A DNA stretch of 34,500 nt. Source: JAJZJT01 sp049964655. GTDB taxonomy: Bacteria > Actinomycetota > Acidimicrobiia > Acidimicrobiales > RAAP-2. The translations under genes and the position numbers were made by a program. This document shows positions 23,331 through 31,675 of the stretch, one piece after another (the stretch's first letter is position 1; every line of letters begins with the position of its first letter). The DNA is taken from positions 1-34,500 of the forward strand of contig JBMFXC010000020.1 in assembly GCA_049964655.1 (NCBI GenBank), given 5' to 3'. The notes beneath the pieces are model-generated. The model did not search any database and was not told where the DNA came from. It was given only the letters and a program-made list of their open reading frames with translations.

Positions 23331-25274
23331 CTACCAGGTGTCGACGCAGGGACGCTCCGGCCGGTCCTCCTGGGGCGGGAGGGCCCGGAGGAGCTCGGTG
23401 ACGTGGCGCCGGGTGTCGGCGGGATCGATGACGTCGTCGATCTCGAAGACCGAAGCGACGTTGAGCGCCTTGCCGTGCTCGTAGGCCGTGGCCACGAGCT
23501 GCTCGAAGAGGGCCTGGCGCTCGTCGTCCGCTGCCGCCTCGAGCTCGCGCCGGAACCCGAGCCGGACGGCGCCCTCGAGGCCCATGCCGCCGAGCTCGGC
23601 GGTCGGCCAGGCGACGGTCGACAACGTGGCGTGGAAGCTGCCCGCGGCCATGGCTTGGGCGCCGAGCCCGTAGCCCTTGCGGAGCACCACGGTGATGACG
23701 GGGACCCGGAGCGAGCCGCCGACCACGAACAACCGGCCGAAGTGGCGGAGCTGTCCTCCGGCTTCGGCTTCGGGTCCCACCATGAACCCCGGGGTGTCGC
23801 ACAGCGAGAGGATCGGGAGGCCGTGGGCGTCGCAGAGCTGGAGGAACCGTGCCGCCTTGTCGGCACCGTCGCGATCGATGGCACCGCCGAGGTGGAGCGG
23901 GTTGTTGGCCACCACGCCGACCGGCCTGCCCTCGATCCTGGCCAACGCCGTGACCATGCCGGGAGCGAAGGCACCGCGCAGCTCGAGGACTGATCCGACG
24001 TCGGCGAGGCCGGTGACGACGGTCCGGACGTCGTAGGCGCGGTTTCGCCGTGCGGGCACGGCGTTCCGCAGGGCGCGCTCATCCGGCACCTCCCAGTCTG
24101 GCCGCGCTCCCTGGAAGTAGCCCAGGTACTGCTGGGCCAGGCGGACGGCATGGGCGTCGTCGGCCGCCACGAGGTCGACCGCTCCCACGGGTGCCAGCAC
24201 GTCGACGGGGCCGACGTCGTCGGGGTGGAAGGTGCCGAGCCCTCCTCCTTCGATCATGGCCGGCCCCCCCATGCCGATGGAGGACCCCTCGGTGGCGATC
24301 ACCACGTCGCAGCACGCCAGCAGGGCGGCGTTGCCGGCGAAGCAGCGGCCCGAGGCGATGCCGACCAAGGGGACGTGCCCGCTCAGGCGCCCGAAGAGGG
24401 CGAAGGCCATGCAGTCGAGCCCGGTCACGACCGCGTTGTCGGTGTCACCGGGCCTGCCCCCACCGCCCTCGGCGAAGAGGACGACGGGAAGACGCAACCG
24501 GTCGACCAGTTCGAAGAGCCGGTCCTGCTTCCGGTGGCCGAGCTGGCCCTGGGTGCCGGCGAGGACCGTGTAGTCGTAGGACACGACGGCGCACCGGGAG
24601 CGCTCGTCGGGGAGGTGGTCGCCGTTGACCCGGCCGATGCCGGCGATGACCCCGTCCGCCGGCGTGCGCGCCATGAGCTCGTCGACCGGTCGGCGGGCCC
24701 GTTGGGCGGCGATGGCAAGCCCCCCGTACTCGGTGAAGCTCCCGTCGTCGCACAGCCAGGTGACCAGCTCGCGTGCGGTCGCTCTGCCGCGCTGGTGGCG
24801 GCGGGCAACGGCGTCGGGCCGGGCGTCGTCGAGCAGGAAGCGGCGTCGGGCCAGTACCTCGGCCAGCTCTGGGCGTTCGCCAGGGTCTGCGTCCCTTGGC
24901 GCAGGGGTGGCTGCTCCGTCGTCGACGACCAGGTCGGCGCCGGGCGCGCCGGGCTGGGCCACCTGACCGTCCGGTGGGCCGGCCTGCGCCGCCACCGGTG
25001 GGTGATGGCGATCGACGACGACCAGCGGGTCGCCGGGCTGGACGACCGCCGATGCCTCGACAGCGAGCCGTCGCACGACGCCGCTGAGTGGCGAGGTCAC
25101 GACGTGCTCCATCTTCATCGACTCGATCACAGCCACGACCTGTCCGGCGTCGACGGCGTCCCCCGGGCGGAGCGGGAGATCGACAACCGTTCCCTGCAAC
25201 GGGGAGCGCACCGTCTCCGGGACGGCCGCGTCGGCCGCTTCGGCAGATCGCTGGGAGCGGTTGGCGGCCGTCAT
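23331..25274 (-). CDS. Biotinyl domain-carboxyltransferase fusion of an acyl-CoA carboxylase
   Basis: A 647-aa protein. Residues about 20-90 form a biotinyl (BCCP) domain with the acceptor lysine K54 in ESMKMEHVV. A Pro/Ala-rich linker follows, then from about 125 a complete carboxyltransferase with an N half (YDYTVLAGTQGQLGHRKQDR, GGGGRPGDTD) and a C half (VVANNPLHLGGAIDRDGADK, LCDTPGFMVGPEAE, KGYGLGAQAM). It should move a carboxyl group from biotin to an acyl-CoA. Actinobacterial systems usually put BCCP on the biotin carboxylase (alpha) subunit, so this is an unusual arrangement. No biotin carboxylase gene is in the window. ATG 25274 is chosen over GTG 25295. Neither has a strong ribosome site. 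The substrate is unknown. Confidence 0.9.
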   Translation of the reverse strand: MTAANRSQRSAEAADAAVPETVRSPLQGTVVDLPLRPGDAVDAGQVVAVIESMKMEHVVTSPLSGVVRRLAVEASAVVQPGDPLVVVDRHHPPVAAQAGPPDGQVAQPGAPGADLVVDDGAATPAPRDADPGERPELAEVLARRRFLLDDARPDAVARRHQRGRATARELVTWLCDDGSFTEYGGLAIAAQRARRPVDELMARTPADGVIAGIGRVNGDHLPDERSRCAVVSYDYTVLAGTQGQLGHRKQDRLFELVDRLRLPVVLFAEGGGGRPGDTDNAVVTGLDCMAFALFGRLSGHVPLVGIASGRCFAGNAALLACCDVVIATEGSSIGMGGPAMIEGGGLGTFHPDDVGPVDVLAPVGAVDLVAADDAHAVRLAQQYLGYFQGARPDWEVPDERALRNAVPARRNRAYDVRTVVTGLADVGSVLELRGAFAPGMVTALARIEGRPVGVVANNPLHLGGAIDRDGADKAARFLQLCDAHGLPILSLCDTPGFMVGPEAEAGGQLRHFGRLFVVGGSLRVPVITVVLRKGYGLGAQAMAAGSFHATLSTVAWPTAELGGMGLEGAVRLGFRRELEAAADDERQALFEQLVATAYEHGKALNVASVFEIDDVIDPADTRRHVTELLRALPPQEDRPERPCVDTW

Positions 25275-25444
25275 CGGTGGTGGAGTCCGCTCCACTGCGG
25301 CCGGTGTGTCCGCTGCGGCCGGCGCTGCTCAGGCGGCTGGGTCGTGGAGGGCACGGATCGACCCTACCGGCTCTGCTGCGGCGTGGGCTCGGTGTCGACC
25401 GCTGAAGGTCTCGAGCCCCCGTGCGCCGCGGGCGCTCCGACGCA

Positions 25445-25840
25445 TCAGGACGGAGCGTCCCGGTGCTCGTCGAGCTCGTCGCGTCGCTGCCGAAAGTAGG
25501 CAACGTCCTCGAGGAGCTTGCGTCGTTCGGCGTCGACGCGATCCCGCTTGTGCTCGATGGAGCGGAGCTGGATGCCGAGCTGGCGGAGGGAGCGGGCCAT
25601 GTCGGTGATCCGCTTGTCGAGGTCGGCACCCAGTTCGCGTAGCTCCGCCAGCCGCTCGGAGAGCTCGTGCTCCAGGTCGCGCAGCCGCTTGGCCTCGGCC
25701 TTCGGAGCGGCGGGGTCCTCGCTCTCGCTGTCGTGTCGCCTGCCGATCATGGCCGTTGTGCTCGCCTTTTCGTCGGTGCGCCCGTCCGTGGCGGCCTCGT
25801 CCTGCCGGTCCGTGTCGCGGCTGACCGGTTGCCGCGTCAT
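25445..25840 (-). CDS. Small coiled-coil protein of unknown function
   Basis: About 131 aa from ATG 25840, which has a GGGGGG stretch some eight bases upstream. The first 45 residues are polar and disordered (DTDRQDEAATDGRTDEK). From residue about 48 to the end the protein is one long charged helix with heptad leucines (RDLEHELSERLAELREL, then DLDKRITDMARSLRQLGIQL), a clear coiled coil. No membrane segment, cysteine or known domain is seen. It lies upstream of the biotinyl-carboxyltransferase gene with 170 bases between, so a shared transcript is possible. Starts at 25882 and 25750 are alternatives. Confidence 0.65.
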   Translation of the reverse strand: MTRQPVSRDTDRQDEAATDGRTDEKASTTAMIGRRHDSESEDPAAPKAEAKRLRDLEHELSERLAELRELGADLDKRITDMARSLRQLGIQLRSIEHKRDRVDAERRKLLEDVAYFRQRRDELDEHRDAPS

Positions 25841-26058
25841 CGCCGCGGTCCCCCCAGGCAAGCAGATCGGCCACCGTGGCACCGCGCTCGACGGGGATAG
25901 TTGTGGGTTCGTTGGGTAACGCTACTCACCATGTGGCGCGCGTCGTCGGCGACGGCGAAGCCGCGGCGACTTCCCAACGCTGCTGGCGCGTCGGGCACCA
26001 CGTTGCGTGCTCGGCAGTCTTCCATGGCCGGCAGTGCCTGTGGGCCGGCCGGAACAGG

Positions 26059-26682
26059 TCAGGCGTCTGCTCCACGCACGGCGATCACCTGGACGACCGC
26101 GCCCAGGCCGGTGTGGCCGTTGCCCTCGAGCACGGGCCGCTCGAGCTCCACGGCGTGGACGAGGTCGAGACCGGCGAGCTCCTCTCGGAGAGCAGCCAAG
26201 GTCATGGTGAGCTCGGGGACCGGTGGACCACCCGTCCCCCGGCCGATCTGGTCCGGGGTGTAGGCCTCGAGGACGAGCGCGCCTCCGGGACGCAGCGCCG
26301 TCGGAAGCTGTGCGTGGACGCGACGGCGCACCGCCGGCGGCACGTGAGCGAAGCTCGAGACGACGAGGTCCCAGTCCTCGGCGCCGAGGTCGAAGGTCGC
26401 CAGGTCGCCGACCTGGGCGTCGACCTCGACGCCTCGTTCGGCGGCGAGGCGTCGCGTCTTGGCGACGCCGGCCTCGGTGAGGTCGACGCTCGCCACCTCG
26501 TAGCCGGCCGCGGCGAGATGGACGGCGTTGCGACCCTCCCCCTCGGCCAGGCAGAGGGCCCGACCCCGGGGAAGCCGAGCCACCGTGGCGGCCACGAAGG
26601 CGTTGGGCTCGGTGCCGAAGAAGTACCGGTCCTCGGCGAAGCGTTGTTCCCACAGGTCGCGAGCCGACGGGGGCTGGGTCAT
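26059..26682 (-). CDS. Class I SAM-dependent methyltransferase
   Basis: A 207-aa Rossmann-fold methyltransferase. SAM motif I is LAEGEGRN at residues 45-52, followed by the acidic residue at the end of beta 2 (ASVDLTE) and the motif around DLVVSSFAHVPP. The start of the protein (WEQRFAEDRYFFGTEPNAFV) resembles the TehB/thiopurine-methyltransferase-like group of small-molecule methyltransferases. The target is unknown. ATG 26682 overlaps the stop of the small Cys-rich gene (ATGA), so the two are co-translated. Confidence 0.87.
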   Translation of the reverse strand: MTQPPSARDLWEQRFAEDRYFFGTEPNAFVAATVARLPRGRALCLAEGEGRNAVHLAAAGYEVASVDLTEAGVAKTRRLAAERGVEVDAQVGDLATFDLGAEDWDLVVSSFAHVPPAVRRRVHAQLPTALRPGGALVLEAYTPDQIGRGTGGPPVPELTMTLAALREELAGLDLVHAVELERPVLEGNGHTGLGAVVQVIAVRGADA

Positions 26683-26837
26683 CGGCGCTTCCACCACGAG
26701 CGCTTGGACGCGGCGCGCTCGGCCCGGCACTGACAACGCTCGCCGACCGGCACGTGGCCGAGCACCTGGTCGACGTGGCGGCCGCACCCCACCCAGGAGG
26801 GGCGCCGGCAGGACGGACAGGTCACCGCGGTGCACAT
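26679..26837 (-). CDS. 52-aa Cys-rich small protein coupled to the methyltransferase
   Basis: Starts at ATG 26837 and ends in the ATGA shared with the methyltransferase. The sequence has five cysteines and a histidine arranged CxxxxCxxC, then GCGRHVDQVLG, then CQC, and a basic Trp-containing tail (SKRSWWKRR). Short proteins with the pattern C-x-x-C...W.GCG.H.eqvl are common in actinobacteria, from memory, and look like zinc-binding mini-proteins. A TACCCT box seven bases before the ATG suggests a leaderless transcript. Function unknown. Confidence 0.75.
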   Translation of the reverse strand: MCTAVTCPSCRRPSWVGCGRHVDQVLGHVPVGERCQCRAERAASKRSWWKRR

Positions 26838-26850
26838 ACCCCTGAGGGTA
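26838..26850 (-). promoter_or_regulatory. Putative leaderless -10 box of the Cys-rich/methyltransferase pair
   Basis: Minus-strand TACCCT (plus 26845-26850), seven bases, then ATG 26837. The box is part of an inverted repeat TACCC-CTGA-GGGTA at plus 26837-26850, so an operator overlapping the start is possible. No clear -35. Confidence 0.4.
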
Positions 26851-27061
26851 TCAAACCGGTTCGGTGCAGTGCGGCCGCCGCCAGTCCCTCGGGTGTCGAC
26901 GAGCAGACGTTTCGTGTGGTTCGGTCTGGTCGTCGGCAGTGGGTGCGTCACCTGGGCGAGGCCCACTACCCTGCGGAGCGAGCCGGGCCCCTCGATGATC
27001 TGGGCGGACCGTGGGTCCGGTAGCTGGCAGAGACGCACCGGCAGAGACACAGGAGGGCCAC

Positions 27062-27949
27062 ATGAGCGACATGGCCCCGGGCCCGCTCGTCGCCGTCGAC
27101 GATCCGGCCGACCCCCGGCTCGCCGACTACCGCGACCTGAACGACGCAGCGCTCCGCCGACGCCATGGCACCGACGACGTCGTCGTGGTGGAAGGCCGGG
27201 TGGCCGTCGGTCAGCTCCTCGCCACGCCCAGTGAGGTCTGCTCCTTGCTCGTCGACGACCACCAGGTGACGGCCGCCGCCACGCTGGTTGCCGGAGTGCG
27301 GGCCCGCGGTGCACCGGTCTACGTGGCCAGCCGACCGGTGGTGGCCGCCACGGTGGGGTTCGCCCTCCACCGAGGCGTCGTGGCGATCGCCCGTCGACCT
27401 CCCGCTTCGGACCTCCGGGGTGTGCTGGCCGTGGCGCGGCGTCACCGCAGCCTCGGGGGTGGCCCGCCGGTGGTGGCCGTCTGCGAGGACGTGAACGACC
27501 ACGAGAACCTCGGAGCGCTCTTCCGCAATGCCGCCGCCTTCGGGGTCGGAGCCGTCCTCCTCTCCCCCACCTGTGCGGACCCCTTCTACCGGCGCGCCGT
27601 ACGCGTGTCGGTGGGCCATGTCCTCCGCGTCCCCTCGGCCCGGGTGGTGCCGTGGCCGGACGGGCTCGACGAGGTCCGTGCCGCGGGCTTCGTCCTCGCT
27701 GCCCTTGCCCCGGCGAGGTCGGCAGCATCGATAGGCCGACCGTCGATCGACCCCGGGCAGTTGCGAGCCCGACTGGCGTCGGCCGATGCCGCCGTGGCCG
27801 TGCTGCTCGGAGCGGAGGGCCCGGGGCTCTCTCCTGAGGTGCTGGCTGGCGCCGACGAGGTGGTGAGCGTCCCCATCACCGCCGAGGTCGACTCCCTCAA
27901 CGTGGCGACGGCCGCCGCGGTGGTGTTCCATCGGCTGGCCGGCCGGTGA
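27062..27949 (+). CDS. TrmH/SpoU-family RNA 2'-O-methyltransferase
   Basis: Predicted SPOUT enzyme that methylates a ribose 2'-OH in tRNA or rRNA. The three SPOUT motifs are visible: motif 1 NLGALFRNAAAFGVGAVLLS, motif 2 LLGAEGPGLS, motif 3 with SLNVATAAAVVF forming the trefoil knot. An N-terminal substrate-binding domain occupies about the first 110 residues. The ATG at 27062 has an AGGAGGG ribosome site. Length 295 aa fits the family. A TACCCT at 26967-26972 could be a -10. The exact RNA target cannot be read from sequence. Confidence 0.93.
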   Translation: MSDMAPGPLVAVDDPADPRLADYRDLNDAALRRRHGTDDVVVVEGRVAVGQLLATPSEVCSLLVDDHQVTAAATLVAGVRARGAPVYVASRPVVAATVGFALHRGVVAIARRPPASDLRGVLAVARRHRSLGGGPPVVAVCEDVNDHENLGALFRNAAAFGVGAVLLSPTCADPFYRRAVRVSVGHVLRVPSARVVPWPDGLDEVRAAGFVLAALAPARSAASIGRPSIDPGQLRARLASADAAVAVLLGAEGPGLSPEVLAGADEVVSVPITAEVDSLNVATAAAVVFHRLAGR

Positions 27950-27963
27950 CGGTGCTGGCCGGG

Positions 27964-27989
27964 GGCCGGAGGTAGGCACCCCTCCGGTC
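27964..27989 (+). terminator. Hairpin after the RNA methyltransferase gene
   Basis: GGCCGGAGG (27964-27972) pairs with CCTCCGGTC (27981-27989), including one G-T pair, with an eight-base loop. It lies 15 bases after the stop. No T tract follows. Confidence 0.45.
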
Positions 27990-28026
27990 GGCATGCCGCC
28001 GGGGTGGGCGATGGCATGCTCGTGGG

Positions 28027-28995
28027 GTGCCGTCGGTCGTCGTGGTACTGGTCTCTCGGTTGACGCGATCCCAGGCGGGGAGGTTGGTGCTCCTCGGGCT
28101 CGTCTGCCTCCTCGGCGGGGCCGCCGCCTTCGCCGCCTCTCAGCACACTTCCTTCGGTACCGGGGTCTACTGGGCCATCACGACGGCGACGACCGTCGGG
28201 TACGGGGACGTGACGCCGAAGAACGCCGCCGGTCGGGCCATCGCCTCCGTCGTGATGCTGACGACGATCCCGCTGTTCGCCTCGGCCTTCGCCCTCTTCG
28301 CCGGCGCGGTCGCCGCCGCCCACGTGCGTAGGCTGCTCGCCGTGGTCCGTCCCGAGCTGGCAGGAGGCGAGGTGGTCGTCTACGGCGACGATCCGATCGT
28401 GGCCCAAGTCGCCACCACCCTGTCGGCTGCCGACCGACGAGTGGTCGTCGTGAGCGACGTCGACCTGGCCGGGCTTCCTGACGCGGTCCGGCACCTGCGT
28501 GCCGATCCGACGAGCGAACAGTCCCTACGCCGCTCCCATCCCGAACGGGCGTCCGAGCTGCTCGTGACCGGGGCCACCGACGCCGACGTGCTGGTCACGG
28601 CGGTCCTGCTCCGGCAGGCCGCCCCCGACGTGCCGACCGTCGCCCTGGCCCGCTCGGCCAGCGTGTGCCGAGCCCTGCGGGAGCTCGGTGTGCCGGTCCA
28701 GGTCTCCGCCGACGAGCTGGTCGTTCAGGCCCTGACCAAGAGCCTCGAGGCCCCCCACGCTGGCGAGGTCTTGCTCCGGCTGGTGACCTCGGAAGGGAGC
28801 CGGATGCGCGAGATCCCCGTCGACCCGGACGACGTGGGCCAGCCCTTGGGCGCCGTGCGTGGTCGTCACCGGGGGCTCGTCCTGGGGTTGGTCCGGGCCG
28901 ACGAGGTCCGGCTCGGGGTCGCCGACGACCCACGGGTCGAAGCCGGCGACCGCCTCATCGTCGTCGAGACCGTGGGGGCCGACGCCGCTCCCTGA
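28027..28995 (+). CDS. Two-helix potassium channel with RCK-like cytoplasmic region
   Basis: A 322-aa K+ channel. Helix 1 is near residues 18-37, the pore loop carries the selectivity filter TVGYGD at 56-61, and helix 2 spans about 72-98. The rest is a TrkA-N/RCK-like Rossmann domain (VVVYGDDPIVAQVATTL) followed by a TrkA-C-like domain ending GDRLIVVE. The Rossmann glycine motif is degenerate (GDDPIV instead of GxGxxG), so nucleotide gating may be lost or changed. The GTG at 28027 has no ribosome site. CATGCT ends six bases upstream and only partly matches the leaderless pattern seen elsewhere. Confidence 0.9.
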   Translation: MPSVVVVLVSRLTRSQAGRLVLLGLVCLLGGAAAFAASQHTSFGTGVYWAITTATTVGYGDVTPKNAAGRAIASVVMLTTIPLFASAFALFAGAVAAAHVRRLLAVVRPELAGGEVVVYGDDPIVAQVATTLSAADRRVVVVSDVDLAGLPDAVRHLRADPTSEQSLRRSHPERASELLVTGATDADVLVTAVLLRQAAPDVPTVALARSASVCRALRELGVPVQVSADELVVQALTKSLEAPHAGEVLLRLVTSEGSRMREIPVDPDDVGQPLGAVRGRHRGLVLGLVRADEVRLGVADDPRVEAGDRLIVVETVGADAAP

Positions 28996-29050
28996 TCGGC
29001 GGTGGCAGGCCGGCCAGCAGGAGGAAGAGACGGGAGAGGAGGTCCGATCG

Positions 29051-29845
29051 ATGGCAGACGGTCCAGGCGGTTCGGACGATCGAGGCACTCGAGCACCCGG
29101 AGACGACCCGGAGGCAGTCGCCGACGCTACTGACGGTGGCGAGACGGGCGGGAACGCCACGAACGACAGCTCGGGCTCACGACTGCGCGGTCTGCGCCAG
29201 CAGGCCACGGCGAAAGTGGCGAGTGGAGCCCGGGTGGCGGCGGGGCTCGGCAAGGCCGCCGAAGCGTTGCACCTCGAGGTGGTCGCCACCGGCCTCGTCA
29301 GCCAGCGACACCTGGTCGGGCACGCGCTTGGCATGCGTCAGGACTTGAAGGCTGGTGGGCTGCACGGACCTCGCCAGTCCCCGGTCGTCGTCTACCTGTT
29401 CGCCGACGCGCTGGCAGTGCGCCCGAGCGACGACGCACCGATGTCGACGGTTCCGCTGCTCGGACTGCACATGGTGTTCCCACCGCTGGCGGTGACCCAC
29501 TGGCTGTACAAGACCGGTCGGATCGAGCACGCGAACCTCGACCTCGTCGAGGTGGCCGGCACCTTCGAGGCTGCCCTCCCTTCCTGGTCGGTCGACGACT
29601 TCGCCGAGGCTGACCCCAAGCTCGAGGTGCACCGGTGCGATTCGTTGGACGCCCCCGTCCACGTCTACGAGCGCCTGGGGTTCGCTCACGTGCGGGTACC
29701 GCTCCCCGGTGGGGGCTCACTGCACCTCCAGAGCTCGCTGCCGTCGACGCCCGAGGCCTTCGCCAAGCTCTGGGACCTGTTCGGGAAGGTGACGTGGGCG
29801 CGGGGAGTCACCATGGAGGCTCCCCACGATGCTGGCGGGGGGTAG
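29051..29845 (+). CDS. Protein of unknown function
   Basis: 264 aa from ATG 29051, which has a GGAGG ribosome site. Residues 1-48 are Asp/Gly/Thr-rich and disordered. A helix rich in Ala/Lys follows (QQATAKVASGARVAAGLGKAAEALH), then a globular part with VVVYLFADALAVRP, LLGLHMVFPPLAVTHWLYK and a C-terminal LWDLFGKVTWARG. No transmembrane segment, catalytic motif or known domain is recognised. It follows the K+ channel gene by 55 bases in the same direction, so they may share a transcript. Confidence 0.8.
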   Translation: MADGPGGSDDRGTRAPGDDPEAVADATDGGETGGNATNDSSGSRLRGLRQQATAKVASGARVAAGLGKAAEALHLEVVATGLVSQRHLVGHALGMRQDLKAGGLHGPRQSPVVVYLFADALAVRPSDDAPMSTVPLLGLHMVFPPLAVTHWLYKTGRIEHANLDLVEVAGTFEAALPSWSVDDFAEADPKLEVHRCDSLDAPVHVYERLGFAHVRVPLPGGGSLHLQSSLPSTPEAFAKLWDLFGKVTWARGVTMEAPHDAGGG

Positions 29846-29900
29846 GCGCGCCACGTCGGCCAGGTGCCGTCGTCGGGTAGAACTGGCCGTGGCGACCGGA

Positions 29901-29928
29901 TGTGCCACCACGCCGGCCTCGCGATGTG
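29901..29928. repeat. Second copy of the repeat found before tacA
   Basis: 29910-29928 matches the core of the 26-bp repeat of 8920-8983 in 17 of 19 positions (ACGCCGGyCTCGCsATGTG). It is preceded by TGTGCCAC (29901-29908), the reverse complement of the GTGGCACA that follows the core in the first locus. It ends 13 bases before a start codon. Confidence 0.5.
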
Positions 29929-29941
29929 ATAGCCGTCGTAC

Positions 29942-31675
29942 ATGCGTCGCGGCCGTCATGCACGAGTCCCTACCCGTCGGACCCGGACGGTCGCCGTGCT
30001 CGGAGCCGCCGTGCTGGTCGTCGTGGTCGGTGTCGTGGTCGGTGTCGACCAGCCGTGGTCGGCCCAGCCGACGCGGGCGACGGCGGCGGCGAAGGATCGG
30101 CCCGGGCGTCAGGCCGTGCCGACGACGAGCCGACCTCCGGTGGTGCCGGCCGGGGCGTCGGACCCGGGGATCGACGGCCCGGGGACCTACCTCGGCGCGG
30201 ACGGGGTGGAGGCCAGTTGGGTCGTCGCCCAGAACCGCCTGCCCGGCACCACGGCGTGGCACATCACCGGCACCGCGCCAGCGGGTGCGGTCATCGAAGG
30301 GTTCGCCAACCGGACGGCCGCCCGAGCCGGCCAGACGGTGACGTTCTACGTGTCGACCACGTCTTCGACCTACCGGGTGCAGGCCTTCCGGATGGGGTAC
30401 TACCACGGTACCGGGGCGCATCTGGTGTGGACGTCACCGACGCTCACCGGGGTCGACCAACCAGCCTGCCCGGTGGCCCCCGGAGTGAACATGGTGGCGT
30501 GCGACAACTGGTCGACGTCGTTCGAGGTGACCGTCACGGCCGGCTGGGTGCAGGGTGACTATCTCTTCAAGCTGGAGGGCAGCCAGGGCCAGCAGCAGTA
30601 CGTGCCGCTCACCGTGTGGGACCCCACGGCCAGCGGCGCCTATCTGGTGAAGAACGACGTCCTCACCTGGCAGGCCTGGAACCCATTCGGTGGCTTCGAC
30701 TACTACGTCGGTCAGGGCAGTTGCCCTCCTGTGCACTACCCGCTCTGCTCACGGGCCCGCGTCGTCTCCTTCGACCGTCCCTACGGGTACGGCCAGGGAG
30801 CCGGCGACTTCCTCGGCAACGAGTACCCGTTGGTGCGGTGGATGGAGAAGCACGGGCTCGACGTCACCTACGCCACCGACGTGGTCGTCACCGAGCACCC
30901 GTCGTTTCTCCTGCACCAGCGGACAGTGCTGTCGCTCGGCCACGACGAGTGCTGGGACCTCCGTGAGCGGGACGCCATCGACGCCGCCCGTCACGCCGGT
31001 GTGAACGTGGTCTTCTTCGCCGCCAGTGCCATTCTCCGCCACGTGCGCCTCGAGGCATCCCCGTTGGGACCCGACCGACAGGATGTCGACTACCGGAACC
31101 CGGCCAAGGACCCGCTCGACGGTCACGGCAACCCGCTCGAGGTGACCGGCAACACCTGGGCGTCACCGCCGGCCAACTGGCCCGAGAGCCCCTTCGTAGG
31201 TGAGTCCTACGGCGGCTTCCTCGAGCCCGGCTCTCCCCCGGCCCCGCTCGTGGTGGCCGACGCCGTGCCGTGGCTGTTCGCCGGCACCGGTCTCCACGAC
31301 GGGTCGTCGGTCCCCGGGGTCCTCATCAACGACTTCGACGAGCTCGGGCCAGCCGGAACGTTCCCCTCCAACGTCGAGGTGCTGGCGCACTCGCCCATCC
31401 CCGTAGGCGAGGTGCAGACGGACCTGGCGACGTCGGGTGGTAGCGCTTTTTCCGACCTCACCTACTACAGCGACCCGACCAGTGAGGCAGGGGTGTTCGA
31501 CAGCGGTACCAACAACTGGATCCCCGCGCTGGCCGCCTGTCCGTCCGGCGGGAGCAGCTGCCCCGCGCCGATGCTGCGTCGCATCACGGGCAACCTGTTC
31601 CACCTCTTCGGCCAGGGGCCGGCCGGCCACCTGGAGCCGTCACAGCCGAATTGGCAGCAGTTCCTGGTGGGATGA
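29942..31675 (+). CDS. Secreted or membrane-anchored N,N-dimethylformamidase large-subunit-like protein
   Basis: A 577-aa exported protein. After an Arg-rich start, residues about 16-35 are a Val-rich hydrophobic helix, then a Pro/Thr/Ala linker to about 75. The rest resembles the large subunit of N,N-dimethylformamidase: a beta-rich domain (YRVQAFRMGYYHGTGA) and the glutamine-amidotransferase-like domain with LSLGHDECWD (GHDEC at 333-337) and ARHAGVNVVFFAASA. The family motif is usually GHDEYW, and here the Tyr is Cys. At least six other cysteines suit an exported, disulfide-bonded protein. Many such secreted relatives have unknown substrates. The start ATG at 29942 lacks a ribosome site. 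Confidence 0.82.
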   Translation: MRRGRHARVPTRRTRTVAVLGAAVLVVVVGVVVGVDQPWSAQPTRATAAAKDRPGRQAVPTTSRPPVVPAGASDPGIDGPGTYLGADGVEASWVVAQNRLPGTTAWHITGTAPAGAVIEGFANRTAARAGQTVTFYVSTTSSTYRVQAFRMGYYHGTGAHLVWTSPTLTGVDQPACPVAPGVNMVACDNWSTSFEVTVTAGWVQGDYLFKLEGSQGQQQYVPLTVWDPTASGAYLVKNDVLTWQAWNPFGGFDYYVGQGSCPPVHYPLCSRARVVSFDRPYGYGQGAGDFLGNEYPLVRWMEKHGLDVTYATDVVVTEHPSFLLHQRTVLSLGHDECWDLRERDAIDAARHAGVNVVFFAASAILRHVRLEASPLGPDRQDVDYRNPAKDPLDGHGNPLEVTGNTWASPPANWPESPFVGESYGGFLEPGSPPAPLVVADAVPWLFAGTGLHDGSSVPGVLINDFDELGPAGTFPSNVEVLAHSPIPVGEVQTDLATSGGSAFSDLTYYSDPTSEAGVFDSGTNNWIPALAACPSGGSSCPAPMLRRITGNLFHLFGQGPAGHLEPSQPNWQQFLVG

